Below are positions 32,702 to 40,984 of a stretch of DNA of 64,000 nucleotides, piece by piece (within the stretch, counting starts at the first letter, position 1; every line of letters begins with the position of its first letter). Origin of the DNA: JAAGZL01 sp050291365 (GTDB taxonomy: Bacteria > Pseudomonadota > Gammaproteobacteria > Chromatiales > Chromatiaceae); NCBI GenBank assembly GCA_050291365.1, contig JBNKJS010000017.1, positions 25,353 to 89,352 on the forward strand, written 5' to 3'. Made by a program: the position numbers and the translations under genes. Under the pieces are notes generated by a model. That model was not told the origin of the DNA, made no database searches, and saw only the letters and a list, made by a program, of their open reading frames with translations.

Positions 32702-34087
32702 CTAGATAACCCGCGAAAAGTTCTTCTGCTGCGTCGCTGGCGGCAGATACTTATCAAACTCCATACAGATATTTCTAATCAGCAGTCGTCCCCGCGGCAT
32801 AACCCTGATGCCTGAAGCGTCCATCTCCAGCAGTCCATCCTGCTGCATGGATTCCAGTCGCTTTAACTCATCCGCGAAATAGTCCTTGAAGTTGATCCCC
32901 CAGGCCTGCTCCACCCTTGCGTAGTCCAGTTTGAAATGGCAGATAAGACGGGTGATAACATCACGCCTGAGTTCATCATCACTATTCAGTTCGATACCCC
33001 GGAAGATGGGTAGCCTGCCAGCATCTATCTCCTGGGAATACTCATCCATGGTGCGGATATTCTGGCTATAGGTGGGTCCCACCATGCCGATGGAGGTTAT
33101 GCCCATAGCCACCAGATCACATTCTGAATGGGTGGAGTAACCCTGGAAGTTGCGATATAGGGTGCCGTCACGCTGAGCCTTGGCCAGCTCATCGTCTGGA
33201 CGGGCAAAGTGATCCATGCCGATAAATACATAACCTGCAGCTGTCAGATGTTCAATGGTCATATTGAGGATATCCAGCTTCTCCTGGGGAGACGGGAGAT
33301 CCTCTTCATTAATCCTGCGCTGGGGCATAAACATCTTTGGCAGATGGGCATAGTTGAAGACCGAGAGCCGATCCGGCCCTACCTCTATGATCCGGTCCAG
33401 GGTCTTGGCAAAGCTATCTACCGTCTGAAAAGAGAGCCCATAGATCAGATCGATACTGATGGAGCGAAAACCTTCATCCCGCGCTGCCTGGAGTACCGCC
33501 ATGGTCTGCTCTTCAGACTGGATACGGTTGACCGCACGCTGCACCTTGGGATCAAAGTCCTGTACCCCCAAACTCATGCGGTTGAAGCCAATCTCGCGCA
33601 ACAGGGCAATAGTATCTGCCCTGGCCTCGCGCGGATCGATTTCGATTGAGTACTCCCCGCTGTCATCATCCGCCAGATTGAAGTGTTCCCCTGTTACCCG
33701 CATCAACTCACGCATCTCATCATGACTGATAAAGGTCGGGGTGCCACCACCCCAGTGCAACTGCTCTACCTTCCTGCTGCGATCAAACAGCTCACCCTGC
33801 ATAGCGATCTCTTTATACAGGCGCTGCAGGTAGGGATGGGCCTGGTCGCGATCCTTGGTCACTACCTTGTTGCAGGCGCAGTAGAAGCATACGGTGTCGC
33901 AAAACGGGATATGGAAATAGAGAGAGAGTGGACCGCCATCGGCATTGGTCTTTGCAGCCATCTCACGATACTGTTGCTCGCCAAATTCCTCATGGAACTG
34001 GGGTGCGGTTGGATAGGAGGTATAACGCGGGCCCGCGTAGTCGTACTTTTCAATAAGCTCCTGATCGAAAACCAGTGTCTGGTCCAT
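32702..34087 (-). CDS. hemN: Oxygen-independent coproporphyrinogen III oxidase
   Basis: Radical SAM enzyme that makes protoporphyrinogen IX without oxygen in haem synthesis, relevant to the many cytochromes here. The 461 residues start YDYAGPRYTSYPTAP. The cluster motif reads FCDTVCFYCACNKV (C-x3-C-x2-C-x-C, the HemN variant). Other hallmarks are LHWGGGTPTF, IEIDPRE and GIDLIYGLSFQT-like ISIDLIYGL. The C-terminal HemN domain ends normally. GAGGAATTTT precedes the ATG. I looked for an FNR site upstream; TTGAT occurs near 34173 but without its partner half. Confidence 0.97.
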   Translation of the reverse strand: MDQTLVFDQELIEKYDYAGPRYTSYPTAPQFHEEFGEQQYREMAAKTNADGGPLSLYFHIPFCDTVCFYCACNKVVTKDRDQAHPYLQRLYKEIAMQGELFDRSRKVEQLHWGGGTPTFISHDEMRELMRVTGEHFNLADDDSGEYSIEIDPREARADTIALLREIGFNRMSLGVQDFDPKVQRAVNRIQSEEQTMAVLQAARDEGFRSISIDLIYGLSFQTVDSFAKTLDRIIEVGPDRLSVFNYAHLPKMFMPQRRINEEDLPSPQEKLDILNMTIEHLTAAGYVFIGMDHFARPDDELAKAQRDGTLYRNFQGYSTHSECDLVAMGITSIGMVGPTYSQNIRTMDEYSQEIDAGRLPIFRGIELNSDDELRRDVITRLICHFKLDYARVEQAWGINFKDYFADELKRLESMQQDGLLEMDASGIRVMPRGRLLIRNICMEFDKYLPPATQQKNFSRVI

Positions 34088-34206
34088 TCAAAATTCCTCA
34101 AACCTTCATGTCTATTTATATTTTGTAAAGAACATCTGATTAACTCAGAGGCCCTTTCTATTTCCGTGCCTTGATAAAGCCATGGACGGTTTTTATCAGG
34201 ACTGAC

Positions 34207-35130
34207 TCAACCGGCATCGCCCGCACAAAAAATTGATCTGTATTGCACCAGTTGCTCAGCTGTCAGCATGAATACCCCATCCCCACCACGCTCAAACTCC
34301 AGCCATAGGAAGGGTACCTGAGGATAACGCTCCTGCAATGCCTCGTCACTCAGGCCAACTTCAGCCACCATAATACCACCAGGCTTAAGATAGCTGGAGG
34401 CCTGTTGTAGCAACGGAATGACAATATCCAGGCCGGCATCGCCAGCCTCAAGCCCCAATGCCGGTTCCTTATGATACTCCTGTGGAAGGGTCTGCATCTG
34501 GCTATGACTTACGTATGGTGGATTGCTGACGATGATATCGTATTGCTTCTCTTCCAGGGCAGCAAAAAGATCTGACTGTATAGCGGTTACCCGCCCCTGC
34601 AGACCATGCTGTTGGATGTTTCTCTCTGCGACTTGAATGGCCTCTGGCGAAACATCCACCAGATCCACCTCCGCTTGTGGGAAGCCATAGGCGCAGGCAA
34701 TACCGATACAGCCGCTGCCGGTGCACATATCCAGCACCCTGAACACCCGCCCAGGATCAATCCAGGGTTCAAACCCGTTATCGATCAACTCGGCAATGGG
34801 TGACCGCGGCACCAGCACACTCTCATCTACATAGAACGAGAGACCGGCAAAGGTGGCATTGTTGGTTAGATAGGCAGCTGGCAGCCGTTCATTGACGCGC
34901 CGATGAAACATCTCCAGTATCGCTGCCTTTTCTCCAGCAGTGAGTCTGCTCTGAAGATAAGCCTGTGGCAGATCGTGCTGTAGATTGAGCGCATGGAGCA
35001 CCAGAGCGGCGGACTCATCCAGGGCATTGTCCGTGCCGTGTCCAAAAAAAAGACCCTCAGCAGAGAAGCTGCTGGCGCCCCAGCGGATGAAATCCAGCAT
35101 GGTCTCCAGCGACTCGGTGTCCCAGTTCAT
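34207..35130 (-). CDS. prmB: Ribosomal protein L3 N5-glutamine methyltransferase
   Basis: Methylates a glutamine of ribosomal protein L3. The 307 residues show the class I methyltransferase motif VLDMCTGSGCIGIA, the N5-glutamine signature SNPPYVSHSQMQTLPQEYHKEP, and LGLEAGDAGLDIV, which favours PrmB over PrmC. The N-terminal helical domain includes ERLPAAYLTN. It ends 119 bp before hemN. An imperfect hairpin at about 34172-34201 follows the stop but has no T run. Confidence 0.92.
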   Translation of the reverse strand: MNWDTESLETMLDFIRWGASSFSAEGLFFGHGTDNALDESAALVLHALNLQHDLPQAYLQSRLTAGEKAAILEMFHRRVNERLPAAYLTNNATFAGLSFYVDESVLVPRSPIAELIDNGFEPWIDPGRVFRVLDMCTGSGCIGIACAYGFPQAEVDLVDVSPEAIQVAERNIQQHGLQGRVTAIQSDLFAALEEKQYDIIVSNPPYVSHSQMQTLPQEYHKEPALGLEAGDAGLDIVIPLLQQASSYLKPGGIMVAEVGLSDEALQERYPQVPFLWLEFERGGDGVFMLTAEQLVQYRSIFCAGDAG

Positions 35131-35197
35131 TGACTCAACCTTCGATTAAGCATTAACGTGAACCAGGATAACTGCTGTCCGGGTCTTATTGACTACC

Positions 35198-35674
35198 TCA
35201 GGCAAGTGCTGGTTTAGCGGCCCGGGCGGCAAAACAGCCTCCCTCGGACTTATTACAACCACCAACTTCCATGCCACCACGGTGAACCAGATTCTCTAGA
35301 GAGATACCGCCGAGAAAATCATGGATCTCTTTACTCAGTTCGTCCCACAGATTGTGGGTCAAACAAGCCTCACCTTCTTGGCAATCCCTATTGCCACTGC
35401 ATCTGGTGAATTCAACCCACTCGTCAACTGCGCAAACAATATCAGCTATGGTGATTTCACCCGCGTGCATACCCAGATAATAGCCTCCGCCAGGGCCACG
35501 CACACCCTTTACCAATCCTTTGGAACGTAAACCTGCAAATAACTGCTCAAGATAAGAGAGGGAGATACCCTGTGTCTCAGAAATCTCTGCCAAGGTTACC
35601 GCTTTGTCGCCACCGTGCAGAGCTAGATCAAGCATTGCTGTGACTGCATACCGACCTTTTGTTGAAAGTCTCAT
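35198..35674 (-). CDS. Second IscR-like Rrf2 family regulator
   Basis: A 158-residue Rrf2 protein closely similar to the IscR at 29160: MRLSTKGRYAVTAMLDLA, SLSYLEQLFAGLR and RGPGGGYYLG. The cluster ligands C92, C98, C104 and H107 are all kept, so it should also bind a 2Fe-2S cluster. The C-terminus differs, with two further cysteines (GGCNKSEGGCF). It stands alone between prmB and thioredoxin. I see no IscR box in its 209-bp upstream region. It could regulate the Suf pathway or sulfide genes elsewhere; its targets cannot be read here. Confidence 0.9.
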   Translation of the reverse strand: MRLSTKGRYAVTAMLDLALHGGDKAVTLAEISETQGISLSYLEQLFAGLRSKGLVKGVRGPGGGYYLGMHAGEITIADIVCAVDEWVEFTRCSGNRDCQEGEACLTHNLWDELSKEIHDFLGGISLENLVHRGGMEVGGCNKSEGGCFAARAAKPALA

Positions 35675-35883
35675 ACTAAAATACCTGCTAACATTTAATG
35701 TGGAAGAATTTCCTACCTATTTGCTATAGTATTACAACCTAGCATTTCACACATGAAACTTCCAATTGTTATTCCCTACAACAGCCGTGTTTTTTGACAT
35801 TACTCATAAACATACACCACTAAGCCATTGGTGGCAAATGCTTATAATTAATTGAATCTATTGATTATCTTGCCTAATACAGA

Positions 35884-36270
35884 CTAAGCATCCTCAGAAT
35901 CCTGCCCTTCAGCAATCTGCTTGTGCACTTCGGCCATATCAAGCTCAGATGCGCGCTGGATCAGATCCTTCAATCCGGATTCAGGCAAGGCTCCTGGCTG
36001 GCTGAATATAATCACTTTTTCCCTAAAAATCATGAGGGTAGGAATAGATCTGATCTGAAAATGAGCAGCTATACCCTGTTGTTCCTCAGTGTTTACCTTG
36101 GCAAACACTATATCCTCATGCTCCCCTGCGACCTTTTCATAGGTCGGCGCAAATGAACGACATGGCCCACACCAAGGTGCCCAGTAATCCACGATAACAA
36201 AATCATTCTTGGTTACTGTATCTTCAAAATTCTCTTCTGTGAGTTCTACTACTGCCACTGGATGCTCCAT
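35884..36270 (-). CDS. Thioredoxin family protein
   Basis: Cytoplasmic thioredoxin-fold protein. The ATG at 36270 gives 128 residues starting MEHPVAVVELTEENF; the longer frame from 36333 adds an unlikely leader. The active site WCGPC is at residues 33-37, and the cis-proline lies in RSIPTLMIF. The extra C-terminal helix (MAEVHKQIAEG) is found in TrxC-like or tetratricopeptide-associated thioredoxins. It is followed on the left by the second Rrf2 gene. Confidence 0.92.
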   Translation of the reverse strand: MEHPVAVVELTEENFEDTVTKNDFVIVDYWAPWCGPCRSFAPTYEKVAGEHEDIVFAKVNTEEQQGIAAHFQIRSIPTLMIFREKVIIFSQPGALPESGLKDLIQRASELDMAEVHKQIAEGQDSEDA

Positions 36271-36361
36271 GTTGGACAAAATAAAGTGGGCAATTCTAGC
36301 AGAAAAAGTGCAGAAATTGATACTTCTCAGCAAATTTCAGCCACAACGCCGTGATTTTAGC

Positions 36362-36392
36362 AAAAAAAAGGGGAAGGAGTTTCCCCTTCCCC
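36362..36392 (-). terminator. Rho-independent terminator of adk
   Basis: On the minus strand GGGGAAGG and CCTTCCCC form a stem with a seven-base loop, followed by eight T residues. It lies 22 bases after the adk stop and separates adk from the thioredoxin gene. Confidence 0.85.
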
Positions 36393-36414
36393 AATATCTT
36401 ATCGCCTGGCTAGG

Positions 36415-37068
36415 TTAACCCAGTGCGGCAAATATGGCGTCGCGAATATCTTGGACTCCGCCAACACCCTCAATCTTATGGTATTTTGGCGAATTCTCTT
36501 CACCGCTTTCTGCCCATTTAGAATAGAAGTTGATAAGAGGAGCGGTTTGGTCGTGATACACCTTAAGACGCGCCTTCACCGTCTCTTCCTGGTCATCGTC
36601 ACGCTGAATAAGATCTTCACCGGTCTCATCATCCTTACCCTCAACCTTAGGCGGATTAAAGGTTACGTGATAGGTGCGGCCTGAAGCCAGATGGACCCGA
36701 CGACCTGACATACGCTTGATGATCTCCTCATCAGGCACGTTAATCTCAACCACTGCGTCAACTTCTACTCCAGCCTGTTGCAGCGCCTCAGCCTGGGGTA
36801 TGGTGCGTGGAAAGCCATCAAACAGGAAGCCGTTAGCGCAATCATCTTCGGTAATGCGCTCTTTCACCATACCCATGATGATATCATCTGATACCAGGCC
36901 ACCCTCATCCATAATTTTCTTGGCAGCAACACCTAGCTCACTCCCTGACTTCACATGGGCGCGCAGCATATCGCCGGTAGAAATCTGAGGGATGTTGTAC
37001 TTGTCTTTAATGTAGTTAGCCTGGGTACCTTTGCCTGCTCCAGGACCACCTAGCAGTATTACTCTCAT
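36415..37068 (-). CDS. adk: Adenylate kinase
   Basis: Balances ATP, ADP and AMP. The 217 residues start MRVILLGGPGAGKGTQA (P-loop). The NMP-binding QISTGDMLRA, DGFPRTIPQAEAL and the long LID domain (RVHLASGRTYHVTFNPP) identify the long form. The LID has no zinc cysteines, as in other gammaproteobacteria. GAGGAATCG precedes the ATG. Confidence 0.98.
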   Translation of the reverse strand: MRVILLGGPGAGKGTQANYIKDKYNIPQISTGDMLRAHVKSGSELGVAAKKIMDEGGLVSDDIIMGMVKERITEDDCANGFLFDGFPRTIPQAEALQQAGVEVDAVVEINVPDEEIIKRMSGRRVHLASGRTYHVTFNPPKVEGKDDETGEDLIQRDDDQEETVKARLKVYHDQTAPLINFYSKWAESGEENSPKYHKIEGVGGVQDIRDAIFAALG

Positions 37069-37253
37069 AATGGCGATTCCTCTTGGTTATTTACTGTGTA
37101 TTTATAGTTGTGATCTATCGAGTCTGCCATATGCCCAACATCTAGACCAGCTAAGCCTATCGATACGTTTATTTATACAATCTATTACTTTTTTTGGATA
37201 ATAGATTGAACTGTCCCAGAAACAGTATCCATGGTAACTTTCACAGCCAGCGA

Positions 37254-37850
37254 ATGACTGAAAAAGCCATAAACCTTATAGTTGCACTGCCGCCCGAGGC
37301 CAAACCGATTAACCAGCATTTAAGTCTGGTCCGGGACAACCGTTATGACCAGTTTCCCCTGTATCGAAATGGCCATATCAACCTGGTTATTTCCGGTTAT
37401 GGAGTGCAAAACTCGGCCGCCGCCGCCACCTGGCTACACCAGACCAATAACCGTAGAGCTGATGACATCTGGATCAACATAGGTATTGCTGGGCACCATA
37501 GCCATGATGTGGGGGCGCTCTTTCTGGCCAATATGATTGAAGATGTTACCACTGGAGAGAGCTGGACCCTGGAGACGGGAGCCGGACTCCCCTGCCCTGG
37601 TGCAAAGATTTACTCGCTGGCTGAACCTGACGGCGACTACAACCTGGATGGACTGGTGGAGATGGAGGCAGCCGGCTTTTACCGCTCTGCCCTGGAATGC
37701 ACCACTCCTGATAGAATCTACTGTCTCAAGGTGGTCTCTGACAACAGGGACAACCCTACCGACAAAATAAATGGTAAGTATGTTTCACAGTTAATAAGAG
37801 AACACCTGTATCTGCTGGACGAACTGATAAGGATGGAGAGTAAACCATGA
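37254..37850 (+). CDS. Phosphorylase superfamily (MTA/SAH nucleosidase-like) protein
   Basis: Nucleoside-phosphorylase fold. I choose the ATG at 37254 (MTEKAINLIVALPPEAKPI), giving 198 residues; a TTG 60 bases upstream is less likely. Family points are ALPPEAKPI near the start, the INIGIAGH turn and the ligand-binding GLVEMEAAGFY, where the Met and Glu contact ribose. It overlaps the following SDR gene by 4 bp, so the two form a unit. Substrate unknown; related genes in other bacteria are linked to hopanoid or nucleoside metabolism, but nothing here decides that. Confidence 0.75.
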   Translation: MTEKAINLIVALPPEAKPINQHLSLVRDNRYDQFPLYRNGHINLVISGYGVQNSAAAATWLHQTNNRRADDIWINIGIAGHHSHDVGALFLANMIEDVTTGESWTLETGAGLPCPGAKIYSLAEPDGDYNLDGLVEMEAAGFYRSALECTTPDRIYCLKVVSDNRDNPTDKINGKYVSQLIREHLYLLDELIRMESKP

Positions 37851-38563
37851 CAACAAGCAACAGGACCATCCTGGTAACCGGTGCAAGTCGCGGGATTGGC
37901 AAGGCCATAACCCACAGGCTGTTGAGTGAGTCCTGCCAGGTAATCGGCGTCAGCCGCAACCCAGAAAACACCGAAACCAATGGCTTGAAACCAGTTTCGA
38001 TTGATCTGTCGCAGATCGACATACTTCCTGAGCAGATCAGCAAGGTTCGTAAGAACAACCCGGAGATAGATGCCATCATCTGCAATGCCGGATATGGCAG
38101 CTTTGGTTCTCTGGAAGAGTTCTCTCCCCAGCAGATCCAGCAGATGATCAACCTGAATCTTACCAGCCAGATCCTGCTCATCCGGGAATTTCTTCCTCAC
38201 CTCAAGGCCAAGGGTCATGGCGACATCATCCTAATGGGTTCAGAGGCGGCCCTAGCCGGCGGTAAGAAGGGTGTGGTCTACTGCGCCACCAAATTTGCTC
38301 TACGTGGAGCCGCTCAAGCCCTGCGGGATGAGTGTGCAACCAGCGGAGTTAGGGTAGGAATCATCAATCCCGGAATGGTGGATACGGAGTTCTTCTCCCA
38401 GACCTGGTTCAATCCCGGACCGGAACCGGATATGCATCTGATTGCAGAAGATGTGGCAGAGGCGGTGTGGCTAATGCTGTCGGCCAGAAATGGGGCCGCC
38501 ATTGATGAGATCAATCTATCTCCCCAAAAGAGAGTGATAGAGTTTAAAAAAGAGAAGGCCTAG
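37847..38563 (+). CDS. Short-chain dehydrogenase/reductase
   Basis: Classical SDR of 238 residues. The cofactor motif TGASRGIGKA lies at 11-20, CNAGYG near 83, the active-site Ser in MGSEAALAGG, and YCATK near 145 gives the Tyr and Lys. The basic residue after the glycine motif (VSRNPEN) suggests NADP. Translation is coupled to the phosphorylase-like gene (ATGA overlap). Substrate unknown. Confidence 0.9.
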   Translation: MTTSNRTILVTGASRGIGKAITHRLLSESCQVIGVSRNPENTETNGLKPVSIDLSQIDILPEQISKVRKNNPEIDAIICNAGYGSFGSLEEFSPQQIQQMINLNLTSQILLIREFLPHLKAKGHGDIILMGSEAALAGGKKGVVYCATKFALRGAAQALRDECATSGVRVGIINPGMVDTEFFSQTWFNPGPEPDMHLIAEDVAEAVWLMLSARNGAAIDEINLSPQKRVIEFKKEKA

Positions 38564-38586
38564 GTATAAGTCGTAAGTCGTGGCTC

Positions 38587-39279
38587 CTAACCAGCCAGCT
38601 CTATTACCACTATCCCATCCCCATCCATCTGCCAGCGCAGATCAAAGTCATACATACGAAAACCGTAGATACGCCCATCCTCCTGCGCATAGGCGGGACG
38701 AGGGTCCAACTCCAGGATCCTGGTTATCAACAGACGCAGTGCGTCACCATCCACCCTCTCTGCAAGCTGAGATTCAGCCAGCTCGGAAAAGCGCACTGCA
38801 ACCTGCGCATCTGGCGGTGTGGGCGCAAAGCCTGCTATGGCATCGGGAATGCTCTCCACATATGGAAGATAGGGCTTAATGTCCAACACAGGTGTTCCAT
38901 CCATAAGATCTGCGCCAGATAGTTCCAATGCCACACTCTCCCCTTCAGTTATCACCTGCTCTAATCTGACCACAGACAGACCGATTGGATTTGGACGAAA
39001 CGGGGCGCGGCTGGCGAAAACCCCAACGCTGCGATTACCGCCTAGCCTGGGCGGTCGTACCCGAGGCTGCCACTGCTCGCGCATGGCCTGATGAAACACA
39101 AACTGCAGCCAGATGTGAGAATAGCCTTCAAGCTCTACCACCGCCTCTGGATTGTTGTAAGGTGGAACCAGTTCCAATCTGGCCTTTACCTCAGGAACCA
39201 GGCCAGGCTGACGCGGAATCCCGAACTTCTGTTTAAAGGGGGAATGGATAAAACCGATTGGTTCAAATTCAAATTTCAT
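38587..39279 (-). CDS. trmO: tRNA-Thr (m6t6A37) methyltransferase TrmO
   Basis: TsaA/TrmO protein that N6-methylates t6A37 in threonine tRNA. The ATG at 39279 gives MKFEFEPIGFIHSPFKQKFG as in E. coli; the frame extends nine codons further without family support. Conserved segments are IPRQPGLV, the YSHIWLQFVFH stretch, GVFASRAPFRPNPIGLSVV and DIKPYLPYVES. It is 230 residues long. Confidence 0.93.
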   Translation of the reverse strand: MKFEFEPIGFIHSPFKQKFGIPRQPGLVPEVKARLELVPPYNNPEAVVELEGYSHIWLQFVFHQAMREQWQPRVRPPRLGGNRSVGVFASRAPFRPNPIGLSVVRLEQVITEGESVALELSGADLMDGTPVLDIKPYLPYVESIPDAIAGFAPTPPDAQVAVRFSELAESQLAERVDGDALRLLITRILELDPRPAYAQEDGRIYGFRMYDFDLRWQMDGDGIVVIELAG

Positions 39280-39463
39280 TCTTACGATTTGGGCCTGGAA
39301 TTCCAAGAACTCTGTCCTTCAGGATTCTACCTTACCACCAAATCCCTTACGACTCCTTGCGGAAGCCGGCTCCTGCTGTACGGCAACACTTTGCTTCGTT
39401 CCCTTTGCATCTGTAGCATACGGCAGTATCGTTCTAACCTTTTTACCGAGGAAAATAACTAAG

Positions 39464-40099
39464 ATGTTGAAACACGCTGTAGTCGTAGTCACTCCACTAC
39501 AAGAGAACTGTTCACTAGTCTGGTGCGATAAAACCAATAAGGCCGCAGTAATAGACCCAGGCGGCGAAACAGAAAAGATCCTTGCCCTGATTGAACAGAA
39601 GGGAGTGGAGCTGGAGCGTGTCCTGATCACCCATACCCATTTCGATCATGTAGGTGCAGCAGCTGATCTGGCCGAGCAGTTCAACATACCAATTGAGGGC
39701 TCACACCAGGATGACGAATTCCTGGTAGAGGCCATGCCTCATCAGGGGGCCATGTTTGGTTATCGAGATATCCGCCCCTACACTCCTAACCGATATCTTA
39801 AGCAGGACGACAAGATCCAGATCGGTGAGGTTGAGTTGAATGTACACCACTGTCCAGGTCATACCCCGGGCCATATCGCCTTCTCCAACCTAGAAGCTAA
39901 GATCGCGTTTGTAGGTGATGTGATATTCCAGGGATCGGTAGGGCGAACCGATTTTGAAAGGGGCGACCAGGATGCTCTGATCAGATCTATTCGAGAGCAG
40001 TTACTACCCCTGGGGAATGATGTCACCTTCGTCCCCGGCCATGGTCCCAATTCGACTTTTGGAAAAGAGCGGCTAACAAACCCATTTCTACTTCAATAA
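39464..40099 (+). CDS. MBL-fold metallo-hydrolase (YcbL type)
   Basis: Metallo-beta-lactamase fold hydrolase of 211 residues resembling glyoxalase II-type YcbL. Zinc ligands are visible in THTHFDHVGAA (HxHxDH), HCPGHTPGH and FVGDVIFQGSVGRTDF, with the final histidine in FVPGHGP. The likely substrate is a glutathione or other thioester. It stands alone, with repeats following it. Confidence 0.9.
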   Translation: MLKHAVVVVTPLQENCSLVWCDKTNKAAVIDPGGETEKILALIEQKGVELERVLITHTHFDHVGAAADLAEQFNIPIEGSHQDDEFLVEAMPHQGAMFGYRDIRPYTPNRYLKQDDKIQIGEVELNVHHCPGHTPGHIAFSNLEAKIAFVGDVIFQGSVGRTDFERGDQDALIRSIREQLLPLGNDVTFVPGHGPNSTFGKERLTNPFLLQ

Positions 40100-40444
40100 C
40101 AGCAAGCCGCAAAGGCTACCGCGTCCTCGGCAACTACTCCATGCGTTGCTCTACCTCCTGCGTCCATGCAGTCGTGCTATCGCTCCTTGCCTACATCCCT
40201 GTAGGCAAAGGCTACCGCGTCGTGCTATCGCTCCTTGCCTACATCCCTGTAGGCAAATAAACGCGAATCAGCGCAGATTAACTCAAAAACAGCAATTTTC
40301 CCCGGCGCAATGCCCATTGATTATTGCGCCCAACGGCGCTAAATACAGCATAATGTAAAGGGTTTTTCTAGCGTATAATCAATAAGTTACTTGTGTCACA
40401 AAGATACTTCAGTTCATATTCCTCACTCTTTTTGAAAAAAAAAT
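40100..40444. other. Intergenic stretch with repeat remnants
   Basis: No credible gene. The left half holds the 48-bp tandem repeat described separately and a third partial unit at 40112-40125. The right half is AT-rich and leads into the promoter of the small gene at 40526. The plus-strand open frame across the repeat is just repeat DNA being translated. Confidence 0.6.
40171..40257. repeat. Tandem 48-bp repeat with internal palindrome
   Basis: Two copies of a 39-bp core (40171-40209 and 40219-40257), period 48 bp. Each carries the hairpin TGCCTACA-TCCC-TGTAGGCA. The phrase AAGGCTACCGCGTC recurs at 40112 and 40208. The palindromic core suggests a small mobile or REP-like repeat family. Confidence 0.8.
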
Positions 40445-40473
40445 TTGAAATAACGCTTTATTCCTACTATTTT
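40445..40473 (+). promoter_or_regulatory. Probable sigma70 promoter of the small gene at 40526
   Basis: TTGAAA (40445-40450), a 17-base spacer, then TATTTT (40468-40473), about 50 bases before the ATG. Confidence 0.55.
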
Positions 40474-40525
40474 ACTTGGTATTGTGTTTATGACATTTAT
40501 CATTTATTTGATATGGAGGTGCCAA

Positions 40526-40717
40526 ATGGCCAAGATACGTAGAGCAATTAAAGTGTGGGGTGCGCAGATGGACGATGGTCGTATGGTGACCAACGATGAT
40601 CCAGCTATCGTGTCGGTAACAATCCATCCAGATGGCCACGTTAGTACCCTTAATCCCCATGGCAAGGAAGAGACTGTAACTGGCACCTGGGCAACCTATA
40701 ACCCACGCTTCAACTGA
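40526..40717 (+). CDS. Small conserved-looking hypothetical protein
   Basis: Sixty-three residues, soluble. The ATG at 40526 is chosen over an upstream ATG because GGAGGT stands six bases before it, a strong ribosome site. The protein reads MAKIRRAIKVWGAQMDDGR and later DPAIVSVTIHPDGHVSTLNPHG; it looks like a small beta-rich fold with a basic N-terminus. No motif is recognised. Its own promoter and a hairpin after the stop suggest a monocistronic, well-expressed gene. Confidence 0.7.
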   Translation: MAKIRRAIKVWGAQMDDGRMVTNDDPAIVSVTIHPDGHVSTLNPHGKEETVTGTWATYNPRFN

Positions 40718-40743
40718 GCTGATTAAGCCCCTTCCCTAAGCCT

Positions 40744-40770
40744 AGGCCACTCACTACGGGTGGCCTTTGT
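40744..40770 (+). terminator. Weak terminator after the small gene
   Basis: Stem AGGCCAC/GTGGCCT with a nine-base loop, followed by TTGT. It lies 26 bases after the stop. The short T run makes efficiency doubtful. Confidence 0.55.
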
Positions 40771-40884
40771 CTAATTCTGAGAACTAAGATCTATTCTCCC
40801 CACAGGGTATGAAAAGCTTAATTATCCTCCCCTGGCGATGAACTCTGGATGCTCAATTACAGGAGCGTGACCACCCCCATCTGA

Positions 40885-40922
40885 TTGACAATTGTCAATT
40901 TGATTAAAAATTTGATTATAAT
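40885..40922 (+). promoter_or_regulatory. FNR/CRP-superfamily-like palindrome with -10 element
   Basis: A perfect 14-bp palindrome TTGACAATTGTCAA (40885-40898) fits the TTGA-N6-TCAA pattern of FNR-family sites. TATAAT follows at 40917-40922, and no good -35 exists at 17 bases. The palindrome would be centred about 38-42 bases before transcription start, where class II activators of this family bind. Confidence 0.6.
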
Positions 40923-40984
40923 GACCCTCAAGTGCACAGCGGCCACCTAGAGCCGAAAGACACCAAGAAATTCGAGGAGAGTTC

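Noticed and set aside
34140..34206. FNR site upstream of hemN
   Set aside because: TTGAT occurs once, but the matching ATCAA half is not at the right distance.
40146..40358. Open frame with repeated PCLHPCRQ-like peptides
   Set aside because: The repeats come from the 48-bp tandem DNA repeat; there is no ribosome site.
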